DNA of 64,000 bases from Alteromonas sp. BL110 (GCF_003443615.1 NZ_CP031967.1:2728001-2792000), one strand, 5' to 3'. Numbered from the stretch's first letter, positions 44,532-54,544 are shown. The notes: generated from the sequence alone by a model not told the origin. Made by a program: numbers and translations.

Positions 44532-45341
44532 ATGGCAAAGATTATCGTAGTAACCTCAGGAAAAGGTGGTGTAGGCAAAACTACATCGAGTGCAGCAATA
44601 AGTACGGGGCTTGCGTTAGCAGGTCATAAAACGGTAGTAATAGATTTCGATGTTGGCTTGCGAAACCTTGATCTTATAATGGGCTGTGAGCGCCGCGTTG
44701 TTTACGATTTTGTTAACGTGATCAACAAGGAAGCGTCACTTAAACAAGCGCTAATTAAAGATAAGAGAACGGAAAATCTTTTCATTCTTCCCGCTTCTCA
44801 AACCCGCGACAAGGATGCACTCACTGTAGAGGGTGTGCAAGCGGTATTAGACGAGCTTAAGAAAGACTTTGAGTACATCATTTGTGATTCACCAGCAGGT
44901 ATCGAACAAGGTGCTCAAATGGCGCTGTATTTTGCTGACGAAGCCATTGTAGTAACCAACCCAGAAGTATCGTCGGTACGTGATTCAGATCGTATTTTAG
45001 GTATTTTACAAAGTAAATCGATGCGCGCAGAAAAAGGCGAACCGGTTAAAGAGCATCTGCTTCTTACTCGCTACAACCCAATGCGTGTAGAAAGTGCGGA
45101 AATGTTGAGTGTTGCCGATGTGGAAGAAATTTTGGCAATCCCACTTTTGGGGGTAATTCCAGAATCAGAATCAGTGCTTAAAGCGTCAAACCAAGGGCAG
45201 CCGGTTATTCTTGACGAAGAAGCTAATGCGGGACAAGCTTATGGTGACGCCGTTAAACGTCTGCTAGGCGAAACTGTTCCACATCGTTTCCTTGAAGCAG
45301 AAAAGAAAGGGTTCTTTAAGCGTCTTCTAGGAGGGAAGTAA
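44532..45341 (+). CDS. minD: Septum site-determining ATPase MinD
   Basis: A 269-residue ParA/MinD-type ATPase that binds the membrane, recruits MinC, and oscillates with MinE. The deviant Walker A motif GKGGVGKTT is at residues 10-18, switch regions are at [10 protein letters not shown] and [11 protein letters not shown], and the C-terminal amphipathic membrane-targeting helix is [12 protein letters not shown]. The stop overlaps the minE start by one base (TAATG), which implies coupled translation. Confidence 0.98.
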   Translation: MAKIIVVTSGKGGVGKTTSSAAISTGLALAGHKTVVIDFDVGLRNLDLIMGCERRVVYDFVNVINKEASLKQALIKDKRTENLFILPASQTRDKDALTVEGVQAVLDELKKDFEYIICDSPAGIEQGAQMALYFADEAIVVTNPEVSSVRDSDRILGILQSKSMRAEKGEPVKEHLLLTRYNPMRVESAEMLSVADVEEILAIPLLGVIPESESVLKASNQGQPVILDEEANAGQAYGDAVKRLLGETVPHRFLEAEKKGFFKRLLGGK

Positions 45342-45595
45342 TGGGAATTTTCGACCTGCTCAAAAAGAAGCAAAAGCCGAGCACTGCCGCTGTAGCTAAG
45401 GAGCGGTTACAAATTATCGTTGCACATGAACGTAAAAAGCGTACCGAACCTGATTACTTGCCCATGATGCAGCAAGAAATTATCCAAGTGATTAGAAAAT
45501 ATGTTTCTATCGCGGATGATCAGGTGTCAGTTCAGCTCGATAATAATGACGAATGCAGCGTACTGGAGCTAAACGTAACGCTTCCGGAAAACTAG
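45341..45595 (+). CDS. minE: Cell division topological specificity factor MinE
   Basis: An 84-residue protein that displaces MinC from MinD and stimulates its ATPase. The membrane-targeting N-terminus [14 protein letters not shown] and the MinD-binding segment [17 protein letters not shown] are conserved, and the C-terminal dimer domain follows ([38 protein letters not shown]). It overlaps minD by one base and is the last gene of minCDE. Confidence 0.97.
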   Translation: MGIFDLLKKKQKPSTAAVAKERLQIIVAHERKKRTEPDYLPMMQQEIIQVIRKYVSIADDQVSVQLDNNDECSVLELNVTLPEN

Positions 45596-45604
45596 TTGGT
45601 GATG

Positions 45605-45639
45605 CTGATAAAGAATAATGACACATTACTCTTTATCAG
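45605..45639. terminator. Long hairpin between convergent minE and ppk2
   Basis: Arms of 16 bases (45605-45620 and 45624-45639) pair with a single mismatch around a 3-nt loop. The ppk2 stop codon lies inside the right arm. There is no clear U run next to the stem, although a T stretch (TTTTTTCTC) follows about 10 bases downstream on the + strand. Confidence 0.55.
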
Positions 45640-46459
45640 TGCTTCTTAGTTTTTTCTCATTAACGTCTAGTTGTTTTGAAGCCATAGCAATGAGCTTCTC
45701 ATCTAAAGGGGGAGGGGTAATATCTACCCCTTCACTTAATGCTTGGACGAGAGTGGCGAGTACGTCAACTCTCGCCTGCCATTTATACTCTCCATTTATA
45801 ATATGCCATGGAGCGTAATCCGTATTTGTCTTCTCGAACATATCGTTGATAGCTTCAACGTAATGTTCGCGCATGCGACGATTGTGTAAATCTTCTTCGG
45901 TAAGCTTCCAACGCTTAAACGGGTTGTGTAAACGCTCTTCAAACCGTTCGCGCTGTTCATCGGCGGAGATATGCATAAACAGCTTTATGATACGAACGCC
46001 ATTATCGCTCAGCGTTTTTTCAAATTCGTTTATCTCGCTATAACTGCGCTGCCAATGAGCGGTTGGAATAAGTTCATCAACACGTTCTACCAATACTCGC
46101 CCATAGTGGGAACGATCAAAAATGGTAAGTTTACCTGGCGAAGGTATCTGCTTCCAAAAGCGATAAAGGAAATGTTTTTCACGCTCTTCTTTTGTTGGTG
46201 CAGCTACCGGAAATACATTCACGGAACGGGGATCTAATTTTTCTGTGATACGTCGTATGGCTCCACCTTTGCCCGATGCATCCCAACCTTCAAAAATGAT
46301 AAGCGCTCTTTTCTGCTGGTGATAGTAAGATTGCTGGACATGAAAAAGTGATTCTTGACACGCGCTTAACTGAGCTTTGTATTCTTCCTTGTCTTTAAAT
46401 CGAGAACGACCAAAATCGTTAAACAAGGTAACTATAGTTTTCTGTTGGGGAGAACTCAT
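45626..46459 (-). CDS. ppk2: Polyphosphate kinase 2 family protein
   Basis: A 277-residue P-loop kinase that phosphorylates nucleoside mono- or diphosphates with polyphosphate. Walker A is GWDASGKGG (residues 58-66), Walker B is LTIFDRSHYGRVLVERV, and the lid module is NPFKRWKLTEEDLHNRRMREHYVEA. Sequence alone does not decide between GDP/ADP (class I), AMP (class II) and broad (class III) use. It is convergent with minE and stands alone. Confidence 0.93.
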   Translation of the reverse strand: MSSPQQKTIVTLFNDFGRSRFKDKEEYKAQLSACQESLFHVQQSYYHQQKRALIIFEGWDASGKGGAIRRITEKLDPRSVNVFPVAAPTKEEREKHFLYRFWKQIPSPGKLTIFDRSHYGRVLVERVDELIPTAHWQRSYSEINEFEKTLSDNGVRIIKLFMHISADEQRERFEERLHNPFKRWKLTEEDLHNRRMREHYVEAINDMFEKTNTDYAPWHIINGEYKWQARVDVLATLVQALSEGVDITPPPLDEKLIAMASKQLDVNEKKLRSTDKE

Positions 46460-46587
46460 ATAAATAACCTATATTTCAAATAGATATTAGAATTTTCATC
46501 GCGAAATATTAATTTTTAAGAAATCACATGCAGAATTGAAAAGAGCGTCTACACTTATCTGTCAAATTACGCTAACAGGATATAACT

Positions 46588-47370
46588 ATGCAGTTCAACG
46601 TTTATTCGTTGGTTCTTTTGACGGCAATTTTTCTTTCTTCTTTTTATACCCGTAGTGCAACTTGGAGTGAAAACGAGCTTCATATCCAGCACGGGAAGCT
46701 CAATCAGCCCTTTGCCGAGGCCTCGGGTACTGAACTCGCTACAACCATTTTTACATTCCAGCACGCCAGCGGTTGGGAGTATGGCGGAAACTTCTTTTTT
46801 GCTGACTATTCAAGCACTTCTGCCGGTGATGAACTATACGCAGAGTGGTACCCCACTTTCAGCTCTAAAGCTCTATTTAATGCTAATTACAGCGGCGTTC
46901 TGAGCGATATCAGTTTTGTCATGGGCGTAAATATGGCGCCAGAGTCAGACGTTTTAAAATATTTGCCAGGCATTCAGCTTCATCTAGACGTTGAAGGCTT
47001 CCAGTTTCTCAATGTACTTGTTACCGCGTACTTGGACGATAGCGAGGGTCTCAGTGCTGGTGGAGCGCCTAAAGAAGACAACAGCTGGATGGTTGATATT
47101 GCTTGGCGATACCCGCTACGTCTTTCTTCGCAGCAATTTTATATAGAAGGACATGCGGAGTACATCGATGAAAGAACGTCTGAAATACCTGGTGATGTAG
47201 TCGAGTCGTGGGTGTTGGCGCAAATCCAAGCGCGATGGGACGCTGGACAGGCGTTTTTCAATGTGAAAGACAGGTTTTTCCTTGGGGTAGAGTATCAGTA
47301 TTGGAACAACAAGCTAGGCACGCAAGAAGAAGACAGCGTCGTTCAAGCGCTGGCAGTATGGCGTTTTTAA
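46588..47370 (+). CDS. Tsx-like nucleoside-specific channel protein
   Basis: A 260-residue outer-membrane beta-barrel of the Channel_Tsx family, used for nucleoside passage. A signal peptide (MQFNVYSLVLLTAIFLSSFYTRSA) is followed by alternating strands with the Tsx-type features SATWSENELHIQHGKL, FQHASGWEYGGNFFFADYS and the final strand VVQALAVWRF ending in Phe. It lies 48 bp ahead of a chemoreceptor gene and may be expressed with it. Confidence 0.85.
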   Translation: MQFNVYSLVLLTAIFLSSFYTRSATWSENELHIQHGKLNQPFAEASGTELATTIFTFQHASGWEYGGNFFFADYSSTSAGDELYAEWYPTFSSKALFNANYSGVLSDISFVMGVNMAPESDVLKYLPGIQLHLDVEGFQFLNVLVTAYLDDSEGLSAGGAPKEDNSWMVDIAWRYPLRLSSQQFYIEGHAEYIDERTSEIPGDVVESWVLAQIQARWDAGQAFFNVKDRFFLGVEYQYWNNKLGTQEEDSVVQALAVWRF

Positions 47371-47418
47371 GCCACACTTAGTGTTGATAGTTATTTAATT
47401 AATTTGGAGTAAATAAAT

Positions 47419-49296
47419 ATGCAATTAAAGCGTCTGCTTTTCATTGCGTTAATTTCCGCGCTTATAGTACCTGTGGTTATTACCACGGCGGTATTTGCAA
47501 CGTCTATTTTAAGCTTTCTTACTAATAAGGTAGAGACATCAGACCTACCTACAGCCCTTGAAGAGGTGAAGAATGCTGTTGAATTAGATTTGCAGGGTAC
47601 AATACTCCCAAGCCGTTCATTGGCTAACAATATGTACATAAAGCGTTGGATGCAAAATGGTGAGCCTTCACAAGGCGTTGACGTACTCACCAGCCACCTT
47701 GCGGAAATAAAGCGAGAAAGTAATGCTATTAGTGCTTATGTTGTGTCCGGAAACTCTAATAATTACTATACCCATGATGGTATAGATCGCCAGATCACAC
47801 CCCAAGGGGACACTTGGTTTCAAACCTTTATTAATAGTAGTCAGCCATTTGAAATAGCTATTGATATCGACAAATCGAACGGTGTAGCTTCGGCGTTTAT
47901 TAATTATGCGATAAAAATTGAAGGTGAGCGCGTAGCGCTGGCAGGCGTGGGATTGTCGTTAGAGGCTATGTCTAAGCTGATTGCCTCTTATAAAGTTGCC
48001 GAGAGTGGCATTGTTTATCTAGTTGACGACGCCGGTAATATTGCTTTGCATCCAGACATGTCGAAGCGCGGTGAAAAGTTGAATGCGAGTGCATTTGTTG
48101 ACAAGCCCCGTGAATTAGAAGTGTCTAGTAGTGACGTAACTCGCCTTGCGGTGAAGCTGGATTCCCTGGATTGGTATTTGGTTACAGAAGTTCCAACCAG
48201 TGAGCTTTACGGCGCTATCAATACGGCCGTTTTAACTAACATACTAATTGCACTTGTTATCATAGCGCTAGGTCTGGTGGGAATGAGATTCCTGTCGAAC
48301 AAAATATTCGCGCCCATCGATACTATTACCGGCGCTGTTACGTCGTTGAACGAACGAGATGGCGACCTTACTGCGCGCTTGAATATCAATGAAGATAATG
48401 AGATTGGCGCTTTATCTGCTCAAATAGATTTGTTTTTAGAAAAGCTTCATGCCATGTTCATCCAAGTCTCGGAAAGCGCACAACACGTAAAGGGCATAGC
48501 TGCACAAGTTTATGAACAAATAGAGCTTTCTCAAAGCTACTCTTCAAGACAAACCGACAGCACAAACTCGGTAGCCGCAGCAATAGAAGAAATGGACTTG
48601 ACCGTACGTGAAATATCAAACAGTGCGCAAGGCGCATCTGAAGTGGCAAATACTACCGAGGAAAACGTCAGCGCTAGCGCTAATACAATAAACAAGGCTA
48701 TGCAAAACATGAGTGAGCTTAGCGGTGTTATGACAAAGTCAGTCAATTCAGTAAACGAGCTCTCTAGTAGTATTAATTCTATCTCGTCTATTTTAGATGA
48801 AATCAGAGGGATTTCTGAGCAGACTAACCTACTTGCGTTAAATGCCGCTATTGAAGCTGCTAGAGCAGGGGAGCAGGGACGAGGCTTTGCTGTAGTAGCT
48901 GACGAGGTTAGAAATCTTGCGAGTAGAACAAACGAGTCTACGACAGAAATTAGCCAGCTTATGGATGAACTTAACAAGCGCACGTCAGACACTGTAGCGG
49001 ATATCATGCGGGGCAACGAAAGTACGCAAGCCACATCTGAGTTCTTATCAACCTGCGTACAGGCTCTGTCTAACATATCGGCAGAGGTTAGTAAGCTAAC
49101 CGAAGCTAATACCCATGTGGCTTCAGCAACACGGGAGCAATCTGCGGCTACCGGTGAGATCAGCGAAAACATCTCTGTCATTTCGCAAACGGCAGAAGAA
49201 ACATCTCGCAGTATGGAAAGAAGCTATAGCTTGGTAAACGAGCTGGATGATGAGGCGAAAGCGCTGGATAAAACTATCAGTAAATTTACGCTTTAA
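47419..49296 (+). CDS. Methyl-accepting chemotaxis protein with dCache sensor
   Basis: A 625-residue transmembrane chemoreceptor. TM1 is about residues 7-30, the periplasmic dCache_1 domain 40-265 ([52 protein letters not shown]), TM2 about 272-294, then HAMP ([30 protein letters not shown]). The cytoplasmic signalling hairpin has the conserved tip [37 protein letters not shown]. Methylation helices flank it. The dCache fold commonly binds amino acids or organic acids. The ribosome site is GGAG upstream of the ATG. It follows the Tsx-like gene closely. Confidence 0.95.
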   Translation: MQLKRLLFIALISALIVPVVITTAVFATSILSFLTNKVETSDLPTALEEVKNAVELDLQGTILPSRSLANNMYIKRWMQNGEPSQGVDVLTSHLAEIKRESNAISAYVVSGNSNNYYTHDGIDRQITPQGDTWFQTFINSSQPFEIAIDIDKSNGVASAFINYAIKIEGERVALAGVGLSLEAMSKLIASYKVAESGIVYLVDDAGNIALHPDMSKRGEKLNASAFVDKPRELEVSSSDVTRLAVKLDSLDWYLVTEVPTSELYGAINTAVLTNILIALVIIALGLVGMRFLSNKIFAPIDTITGAVTSLNERDGDLTARLNINEDNEIGALSAQIDLFLEKLHAMFIQVSESAQHVKGIAAQVYEQIELSQSYSSRQTDSTNSVAAAIEEMDLTVREISNSAQGASEVANTTEENVSASANTINKAMQNMSELSGVMTKSVNSVNELSSSINSISSILDEIRGISEQTNLLALNAAIEAARAGEQGRGFAVVADEVRNLASRTNESTTEISQLMDELNKRTSDTVADIMRGNESTQATSEFLSTCVQALSNISAEVSKLTEANTHVASATREQSAATGEISENISVISQTAEETSRSMERSYSLVNELDDEAKALDKTISKFTL

Positions 49297-49355
49297 CTCT
49301 GGCTAGCCACAGTCGTTATTTAATAGTTCAGTGCCTACTAGGTGATTAAAGTACT

Positions 49356-49413
49356 ATCCCATGGTTCGGTTGTTATCTCATGGCTTGATTGTTAGCTCAT
49401 GGCTGAGGTTGAT
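49356..49413 (+). repeat. Three-copy 19-bp tandem repeat upstream of erpA
   Basis: Units begin at 49356, 49375 and 49394 and read approximately ATCCCATGGTTCGGTTGTT, ATCTCATGGCTTGATTGTT and AGCTCATGGCTGAGGTTGA. The core CATGG is kept in all copies. The repeat is about 100-160 bp ahead of erpA. Confidence 0.8.
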
Positions 49414-49513
49414 TCGTTAAGTTTTGCCCCAATAATTGCTAACTATCCGCAAGTATTAGATAATTGCGATCAAGCAGAAAGTGCGTTAGCACGAGATTAT
49501 TGTAGAGGTGGGT

Positions 49514-49858
49514 ATGTCTGTAGAAACGGCGTTGCCAATTGAGTTTTCAGACGCTGCAGCAGCGAAAGTGAAAGCCCTTGTTTCAGAAGAAGAAAATCCT
49601 GATTTGAAATTACGTGTATACGTAACAGGTGGTGGTTGTTCGGGCTTTCAATACGGCTTCACATTCGATGAGAAGGTGAACGAAGGCGATATGACTATTG
49701 AGAAAGACACGGTAACCATGGTTGTCGACCCAATGAGCCTGCAATATTTAGTGGGTGGCATTGTTGATTACGTTGATGGTCTGGAAGGATCGCGCTTTTT
49801 GGTTCAAAACCCAAATGCCACGACTACCTGTGGCTGTGGCGCAAGTTTTAGCGTTTAA
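49514..49858 (+). CDS. erpA: Iron-sulfur insertion protein ErpA
   Basis: A 114-residue A-type Fe-S carrier that passes clusters to targets such as the isoprenoid enzymes. The three cluster cysteines are present at Cys42 (GGGCSGF), Cys106 and Cys108 (TCGCG). The start is ATG 49514, with AGAGG 6 nt upstream, and gives the same length and N-terminus ([20 protein letters not shown]) as the E. coli protein; a GTG two codons earlier is unlikely. It is a single-gene unit, with two hairpins downstream (49866-49902 and 49942-49970). Confidence 0.97.
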   Translation: MSVETALPIEFSDAAAAKVKALVSEEENPDLKLRVYVTGGGCSGFQYGFTFDEKVNEGDMTIEKDTVTMVVDPMSLQYLVGGIVDYVDGLEGSRFLVQNPNATTTCGCGASFSV

Positions 49859-49865
49859 GTAACTT

Positions 49866-49970
49866 CGTTTAAAGACAAGCTAAACGCTGTGCTCTTTAAA
49901 CGCGAAAGCCTGCATTTATAACTATCTGCAGTTAAAGCGATAGGCATACATCGCATCATTTTGTATGCCT
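49866..49970 (+). terminator. Two hairpins downstream of erpA
   Basis: Hairpin 1: CGTTTAAAGA (49866-49875) and TCTTTAAACG (49893-49902), a perfect 10-bp stem. Hairpin 2: AGGCATACA (49942-49950) and TGTATGCCT (49962-49970), a perfect 9-bp stem. Neither has a long U run, so termination is plausible but not proven. Confidence 0.5.
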
Positions 49971-50059
49971 GTCGGTTGTTCTGCTTACAATACTTCCTTT
50001 TATTTTCAAATTCTGGCTACACTGATTTCATCGAACGAACATAGTTTAGGATCGCGTTT

Positions 50060-50632
50060 ATGAAATTATATGGCTCTACCACTTCTCCCTATGTACGCCG
50101 TATTCGCATTGTATTAGCGTCTACAGAGCACGAATTTTTAAATCTTCAAATCTTCTCAGGTGAAGATCGCGAACTGCTTGCTTCTCGCAACCCAACCTTA
50201 AAAGTACCTTGCCTTGAAGATGATGGGCAAATGATTTTCGATTCTCGTATTATCTATAATTATCTTGCCGATAAGCTTGATCATGATGGCTTAAGCTGGG
50301 AAGAAGAGAATCAGCTAACGCTAATTGACGCAGCTAATGATTCATTCGTTCAGCTTATGCTCCTAAAACGTTCAGATTTTGATATCAGCGAAGATAAAAT
50401 GTATTACCGACTTCAAAATGAGCGTATTGAAGCAGTATTGAGTGCGTTATCAGAACAACTTGATGCAGGTGGCTTTAGTGGATGGACTTACCCTGAGATC
50501 TGTTTGTATAGCATGATCGATTGGGTGCTTTTCCGCGAATTACACAGCATGAAAGACTACCCTCAATTGCTAGCGTTCCATGAAAAGCACCATGACAGAA
50601 TCGAAGTAACCGCAACTGACCCGCGTGGTTAG
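50060..50632 (+). CDS. Glutathione S-transferase family protein
   Basis: A 190-residue protein with an N-terminal thioredoxin-like domain (MKLYGSTTSPYVRRIRIVLAS; NPTLKVPCLEDDGQMIFDSRIIYNYLADKL carries the cis-Pro in VPCL and the Ser-containing glutathione contact) and a helical C-terminal domain. The C-terminal half is shorter than in typical GSTs. A catalytic Ser/Cys at the start of helix 1 is plausible in STTSPY. Substrate unknown. It stands alone on the + strand after erpA. Confidence 0.88.
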   Translation: MKLYGSTTSPYVRRIRIVLASTEHEFLNLQIFSGEDRELLASRNPTLKVPCLEDDGQMIFDSRIIYNYLADKLDHDGLSWEEENQLTLIDAANDSFVQLMLLKRSDFDISEDKMYYRLQNERIEAVLSALSEQLDAGGFSGWTYPEICLYSMIDWVLFRELHSMKDYPQLLAFHEKHHDRIEVTATDPRG

Positions 50633-50671
50633 ATATAGTTAGTCAATATAGCCAGTTAATATAGTCAGATA
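50633..50671 (+). repeat. Three-copy 13-bp tandem repeat
   Basis: ATATAGTTAGTCA (50633-50645), ATATAGCCAGTTA (50646-50658) and ATATAGTCAGATA (50659-50671) follow directly after the GST stop codon. AT-rich; no function is evident. Confidence 0.75.
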
Positions 50672-50772
50672 TATCTGGCATAGATAGATGATGATGCCCT
50701 ACTAAGGATTAACACTTTTTGATTAGGGTCAACCCAGTTTTAGAACGCGGCAAATAAAGGGCTGTTAAACAA

Positions 50773-51765
50773 TTAATAGCCCTTATCAAAATCAAACTGG
50801 TATTTGAGTGGTTCGCCCTTGATATAGCGCAGCGCATTGTCTAAAAACACGTCTGCCACATCGCTTGGTTGAGATTCTGCGGCTGTGTGAGCTGTCACTG
50901 AAATATTGGGATGCTGCCAGAACGGGTGAGCGGGGTCGAGGGGCTCGTTGCGAAACACGTCTAAAACCGCATGAGCCAATGCACCGTTGTTTAAAGCTTG
51001 TATAAGAGCATCATCGTCAACGGCACTACCTCGTCCAGCGTTAATAAACACACTATGCGGTTTAAGTGCATTGAAAAAGCCGTGAGACAGTAAGTTTTGT
51101 GTTGTGGGGGTATCTGGCATTAGATTCACTACGTGGTCACAGGCACCGGCAAACCCTTCGATATTGTCGGGGGTATAAACTGCTTTAGCACCTTCCACCT
51201 CTTTTCCGCTTCTCGTTAAACCCACAACATGCATACCTAACGCGTGAGCAACCGGAATAAGGGCCTGCCCGATACTGCCAAGTCCGACTATACCCAGCGT
51301 TTGGTCATTTAACGGTATCCGTTTTGATGCTTCCCACTTAGGCGGAGCGGCTCGCTGGTTTTGTTCAAATGCTTTTGTATTTCTGGCATGCCCGAGTAAG
51401 TAGGCAAAAACATATTCCCGCATTAACTTACCGAAAATACCTTTTAAGCCAGTAAGCGTGTAGGCTGTTTTATTCGCGTTTAAGAGTGGGGCGTTGCCTG
51501 CCCACGTTGATTGACACCAGGTAAGCGCAGCGCAGTCGTTGATGATACGAGAAGCGAGGTCTGGGTCTGCGAGCATCACCCTAACGGCTTTGGTATCTAC
51601 ATCTTCTGGCGTCCTTGTTATTTTGTTAAGCGTTATAAGTGGACGGCCATCAGTCCCTATAAAGCTATCGTTGCCAGCTATTTTTGCTCGAAGTGCACGT
51701 GCAATATCATTGGCTTCATCGCTTAAAATTGTAAGTTCAATTTCTTTCAAATCTCTTACCGCCAT
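50773..51765 (-). CDS. D-2-hydroxyacid dehydrogenase (NAD(P)-dependent)
   Basis: A 330-residue enzyme of the phosphoglycerate/D-lactate dehydrogenase superfamily. The Rossmann motif GIVGLGSIGQALIP is followed by the catalytic Arg in NAGRGSAVDDDAL, the Glu in VFRNEPLDPAHPFW and the His in TAHTAAES. The usual HIAG-type motif reads HTAA, as in GhrA-like glyoxylate/hydroxypyruvate reductases. The N-terminal substrate domain is divergent, so the substrate is uncertain. It is divergent from the long PLP enzyme gene at 51882, which may share its promoter region. Confidence 0.9.
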   Translation of the reverse strand: MAVRDLKEIELTILSDEANDIARALRAKIAGNDSFIGTDGRPLITLNKITRTPEDVDTKAVRVMLADPDLASRIINDCAALTWCQSTWAGNAPLLNANKTAYTLTGLKGIFGKLMREYVFAYLLGHARNTKAFEQNQRAAPPKWEASKRIPLNDQTLGIVGLGSIGQALIPVAHALGMHVVGLTRSGKEVEGAKAVYTPDNIEGFAGACDHVVNLMPDTPTTQNLLSHGFFNALKPHSVFINAGRGSAVDDDALIQALNNGALAHAVLDVFRNEPLDPAHPFWQHPNISVTAHTAAESQPSDVADVFLDNALRYIKGEPLKYQFDFDKGY

Positions 51766-51881
51766 TGGCCTAACACTCCTAGAGTAAACTTTTCTTTCCT
51801 TTGTCTGACTGCATTATCGTCAAGCATATTGTTCTAAAAATGTGATTTAAGTTTTACATTTTTGTAAACGGTGTAGGTGTT

Positions 51882-53732
51882 ATGTATTTGCACCAGAAGT
51901 CAACTTGCAACGGAATCGCTATGCAGTCACAAAACAAGTCCTTAAATTCAATAGGTATTGATGTAACGCACGCAAAAGTGCTATCACCTAAGCGTAACAC
52001 AACCCAAGCTGAAACTACGCAGGCTTTGGTTGAAGAGCAGCTTTCGCACTTCGGTATAAGTGCCGAAAGCGACTATGGTAAGGCGCTCGCTAATACGGCT
52101 CATCATCTGTATGGCGCTCAGGCAAGCGTTATGCAGCTTTGGGATATTACCAGCAGCACGTTGCAAGGACTTGATAAAGAAGACAGACTTGCTTATTTCA
52201 ATGCTAAAAAGTTTTTGTCTTTTCAAATTGCCAAAATATTAGATACGCTGCAAAACCCGTTTCGTGCCACCTACCAAAGCTTGTCCAGTGGTAATGGTTC
52301 ACAAGGGCACTATCCGCTTTTTGACAATGTAACCGCGCTTTTTTCAGCAACCCCCGTGGTCGTAAGAACAGCAACCTATGTGTATGCCTGTACTGAATGG
52401 GTAGACGATGCTTTTCAGGGAAAAGAGTTTACCCACCAAATCTATTCTCGATTGTTAAACCCCACCAATATCTCTCTTGCTAACGCTATTGTGGATATGG
52501 AAGCCGGCCCTTATGCTGCCGAATATTTAGCCTGGAACTTCAACTCGGGCATGGCGGCCATTGATGCCTGTTTATCGAATGTACTGAGTCATGGCGATGT
52601 GCTTATTGTTTCTAGAAACGTATATGGTGGGGTGTACCAGTTGCTTCATGACTATTTCGCCCGCAGTAACCGTATGGATATTCAAATTGCGTGGTTTGAT
52701 GGTTACGATGCACAAAGCTTTGCTACATTTATGCAGCAAACCAGGGCGGAACATGCGTCGCGCCTAAGCAATGGTGCCAAAATGCATGTGTATCTAGAGT
52801 CGCCTTGTAATCCGCATGGCTATGTCTTGGATGTACCTGGGATCTGTGAGTTAGCTCATGCTCAAAATGCGCTGGTGATGTTGGATTCCACGCTTGCTAC
52901 GCCTGTGTTGCACCAACCGCTGCAGCATAAAAACAAAGCCGCACGACCCGATTATGTCATCCACAGCTACACCAAAGATTTGTGTGGTAGTGGCGCAACC
53001 ACAGCGGGCGTTGTGATAGGCGAGGGGCATCGCATGTTCCAGCCAAAAGGCAGTGCAGCCAACGGCGTAGATTGGTCCGAAACCATGTTCTGGGATGTGT
53101 ACTACATCAAAGGTGCATTCCTAGATTCTGAAAAGGCGTTTGATGTATTAAACGGTATGAAGACCTTGGAACAGCGCATGATGACCAAGGTGATTAATAC
53201 TCAAGTTTTTACCTCGTTTCTTAATGCTCACGCTCAAATTCGTGTTAACTGCCATGCGTTGCCTGAACACAGTAATGCCGGTTTGCGCGAGAAACAACAT
53301 ACACACGGCTGGCCTTGCACTTTATTCACTGTTGACATGGCACCCGCGAATTTACCTCGTGACGTATTTGTGCGCTTTTTCGATGCTTTAGAGCCTGCGT
53401 TTAGCCACCAAGTGAGCATTGGTCAAAACAATACGATAATTTTGTGCCCTGCGTTGACCTCTCATTCAGAACTCAGTAGCGATGAACAGAAAAAAGCCGG
53501 AATAGAATTGACGACCATGCGTATTGCAATGGGGACAGACAACGTTAAGCAGCTTATCGCTCACTTTATGCTGGCCTCCAAACATTTTATTGAGCCTTAT
53601 GCGCCGGGTTTTTGTGAGAAGTTTATGGCAAACGCCGACATAGATGAGCTGTATTTATCAGTAAGTGAGAGAGTAAGCTCTCAGCATTTTGGCAGCAAGG
53701 CCAGCATGGATTCATTGATGAAAGGGACCTAG
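51882..53732 (+). CDS. Extra-long Cys/Met metabolism-type PLP enzyme
   Basis: A 616-residue protein of the Cys_Met_Meta_PP family (cystathionine gamma-synthase, gamma-lyase and related). The catalytic part begins near residue 175, with NFNSGMAAIDACL, SRNVYGGVYQLLHDYF, YLESPCNPHGYVLDVPGI and LDSTLATPVLHQPLQH. The PLP lysine is in VIHSYTKDLCGSGATTAGVVIG (Lys365 from the first Met). Family members are about 400 residues; the extra length is mostly an N-terminal extension of about 150 residues with a helical, non-catalytic look (ALVEEQLSHFGISAESDYGKALANTAHHLYGAQAS). Met14 (51921) is an alternative start. The reaction could be elimination or gamma-replacement on a homoserine- or cysteine-like substrate; unknown. 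Confidence 0.85.
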   Translation: MYLHQKSTCNGIAMQSQNKSLNSIGIDVTHAKVLSPKRNTTQAETTQALVEEQLSHFGISAESDYGKALANTAHHLYGAQASVMQLWDITSSTLQGLDKEDRLAYFNAKKFLSFQIAKILDTLQNPFRATYQSLSSGNGSQGHYPLFDNVTALFSATPVVVRTATYVYACTEWVDDAFQGKEFTHQIYSRLLNPTNISLANAIVDMEAGPYAAEYLAWNFNSGMAAIDACLSNVLSHGDVLIVSRNVYGGVYQLLHDYFARSNRMDIQIAWFDGYDAQSFATFMQQTRAEHASRLSNGAKMHVYLESPCNPHGYVLDVPGICELAHAQNALVMLDSTLATPVLHQPLQHKNKAARPDYVIHSYTKDLCGSGATTAGVVIGEGHRMFQPKGSAANGVDWSETMFWDVYYIKGAFLDSEKAFDVLNGMKTLEQRMMTKVINTQVFTSFLNAHAQIRVNCHALPEHSNAGLREKQHTHGWPCTLFTVDMAPANLPRDVFVRFFDALEPAFSHQVSIGQNNTIILCPALTSHSELSSDEQKKAGIELTTMRIAMGTDNVKQLIAHFMLASKHFIEPYAPGFCEKFMANADIDELYLSVSERVSSQHFGSKASMDSLMKGT

Positions 53733-53795
53733 GTGCATTTTTAGTTCAAGAAATTGCCTTGAACTGTCGATAAACATATTGAGGATGTTCTCCTT

Positions 53796-53832
53796 CTCCC
53801 GGGCCTTTCCTTACGCGGGCTCGGGATTTTTT
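53796..53832 (+). terminator. Terminator after the long PLP enzyme gene
   Basis: A TCCCG-GGCC arm pairs with GGCTCGGGA around a short loop and runs into TTTTTTA. Some bulging is present. It is about 65 bp past the stop codon. Confidence 0.75.
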
Positions 53833-53932
53833 ATTTATGGCATAGCTTATTAGCGATGATGAGCGATTTTCTTTGTTTTAAAGTAAAAAAACACTAAGAC
53901 CCATACCTTCACAAAATGACTAAGGCGGCTTT

Positions 53933-54379
53933 ATGCACGAGTTAAAAATTGATGTAACGCTAGATGCATCACTGCCCTTTATTTTTGCAGCATTTCATGA
54001 GCCCGAGTATCTTAGTGAGTGGTTTGCACCGGGCGATTGTTCAGTGACACAGATCATGAGTGACTTCAAAGAAGGCGGGCGTTATCGCATAATAATGATG
54101 GATCCAAGTGGCATAGAAATGTCATTAACCGGTGAATACGTGAAGATTTTAGCCAACGAACAGTTATCGTTCTCCTGGGCGTGGGAAGATGACATGGAAG
54201 AGTCGGTGATGACATCGGTGGACATTCACTTCGAAAAAACTGAAGAAGACAATGTTAGGCTGGTACTTATTCAACAGGGTTTTTTGAACAAACAAGAGTG
54301 TGATCAGCACAACTTCGCGTGGATGTCGTGTTTGGAAAAGCTTGCCGTCTTAGCAGCTAGAACGAAATCGTTTAATTAA
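53933..54379 (+). CDS. SRPBCC (AHSA1-like) domain protein
   Basis: A 148-residue single-domain protein of the START/Bet v1-like SRPBCC superfamily, AHSA1 type. Family features are FIFAAFHEPEYLSEWFAPGDC, FKEGGRYRIIMMDPSG, ITGEYVKILANEQLSFSWAWEDD-type strands and the C-terminal helix (WMSCLEKLAVLAA). The fold has a hydrophobic ligand cavity. No catalytic residues are apparent. It is a single-gene unit. Confidence 0.88.
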   Translation: MHELKIDVTLDASLPFIFAAFHEPEYLSEWFAPGDCSVTQIMSDFKEGGRYRIIMMDPSGIEMSLTGEYVKILANEQLSFSWAWEDDMEESVMTSVDIHFEKTEEDNVRLVLIQQGFLNKQECDQHNFAWMSCLEKLAVLAARTKSFN

Positions 54380-54521
54380 CCATACCTCCGCATTCACCAG
54401 CTTTTTGCAAATTAGGCATAGTTTAGGCATATTTTAAGCATAGTACCTAGAGCGACGCGTATACATGGGGCATAGGGTCTGATACACAGTGTTTGATAAG
54501 AACTCACTGGGCGTCAGACGA

Positions 54522-54544
54522 GGGCAGAGCAATTCACTCTGCCC
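54522..54544 (-). terminator. Hairpin after the old yellow enzyme gene
   Basis: GGGCAGAG (54522-54529) and CTCTGCCC (54537-54544) form a perfect 8-bp stem with a 7-nt loop just past the stop of the minus-strand oxidoreductase gene. There is no U tract, so it may be a stabilising rather than a terminating hairpin. Confidence 0.45.
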
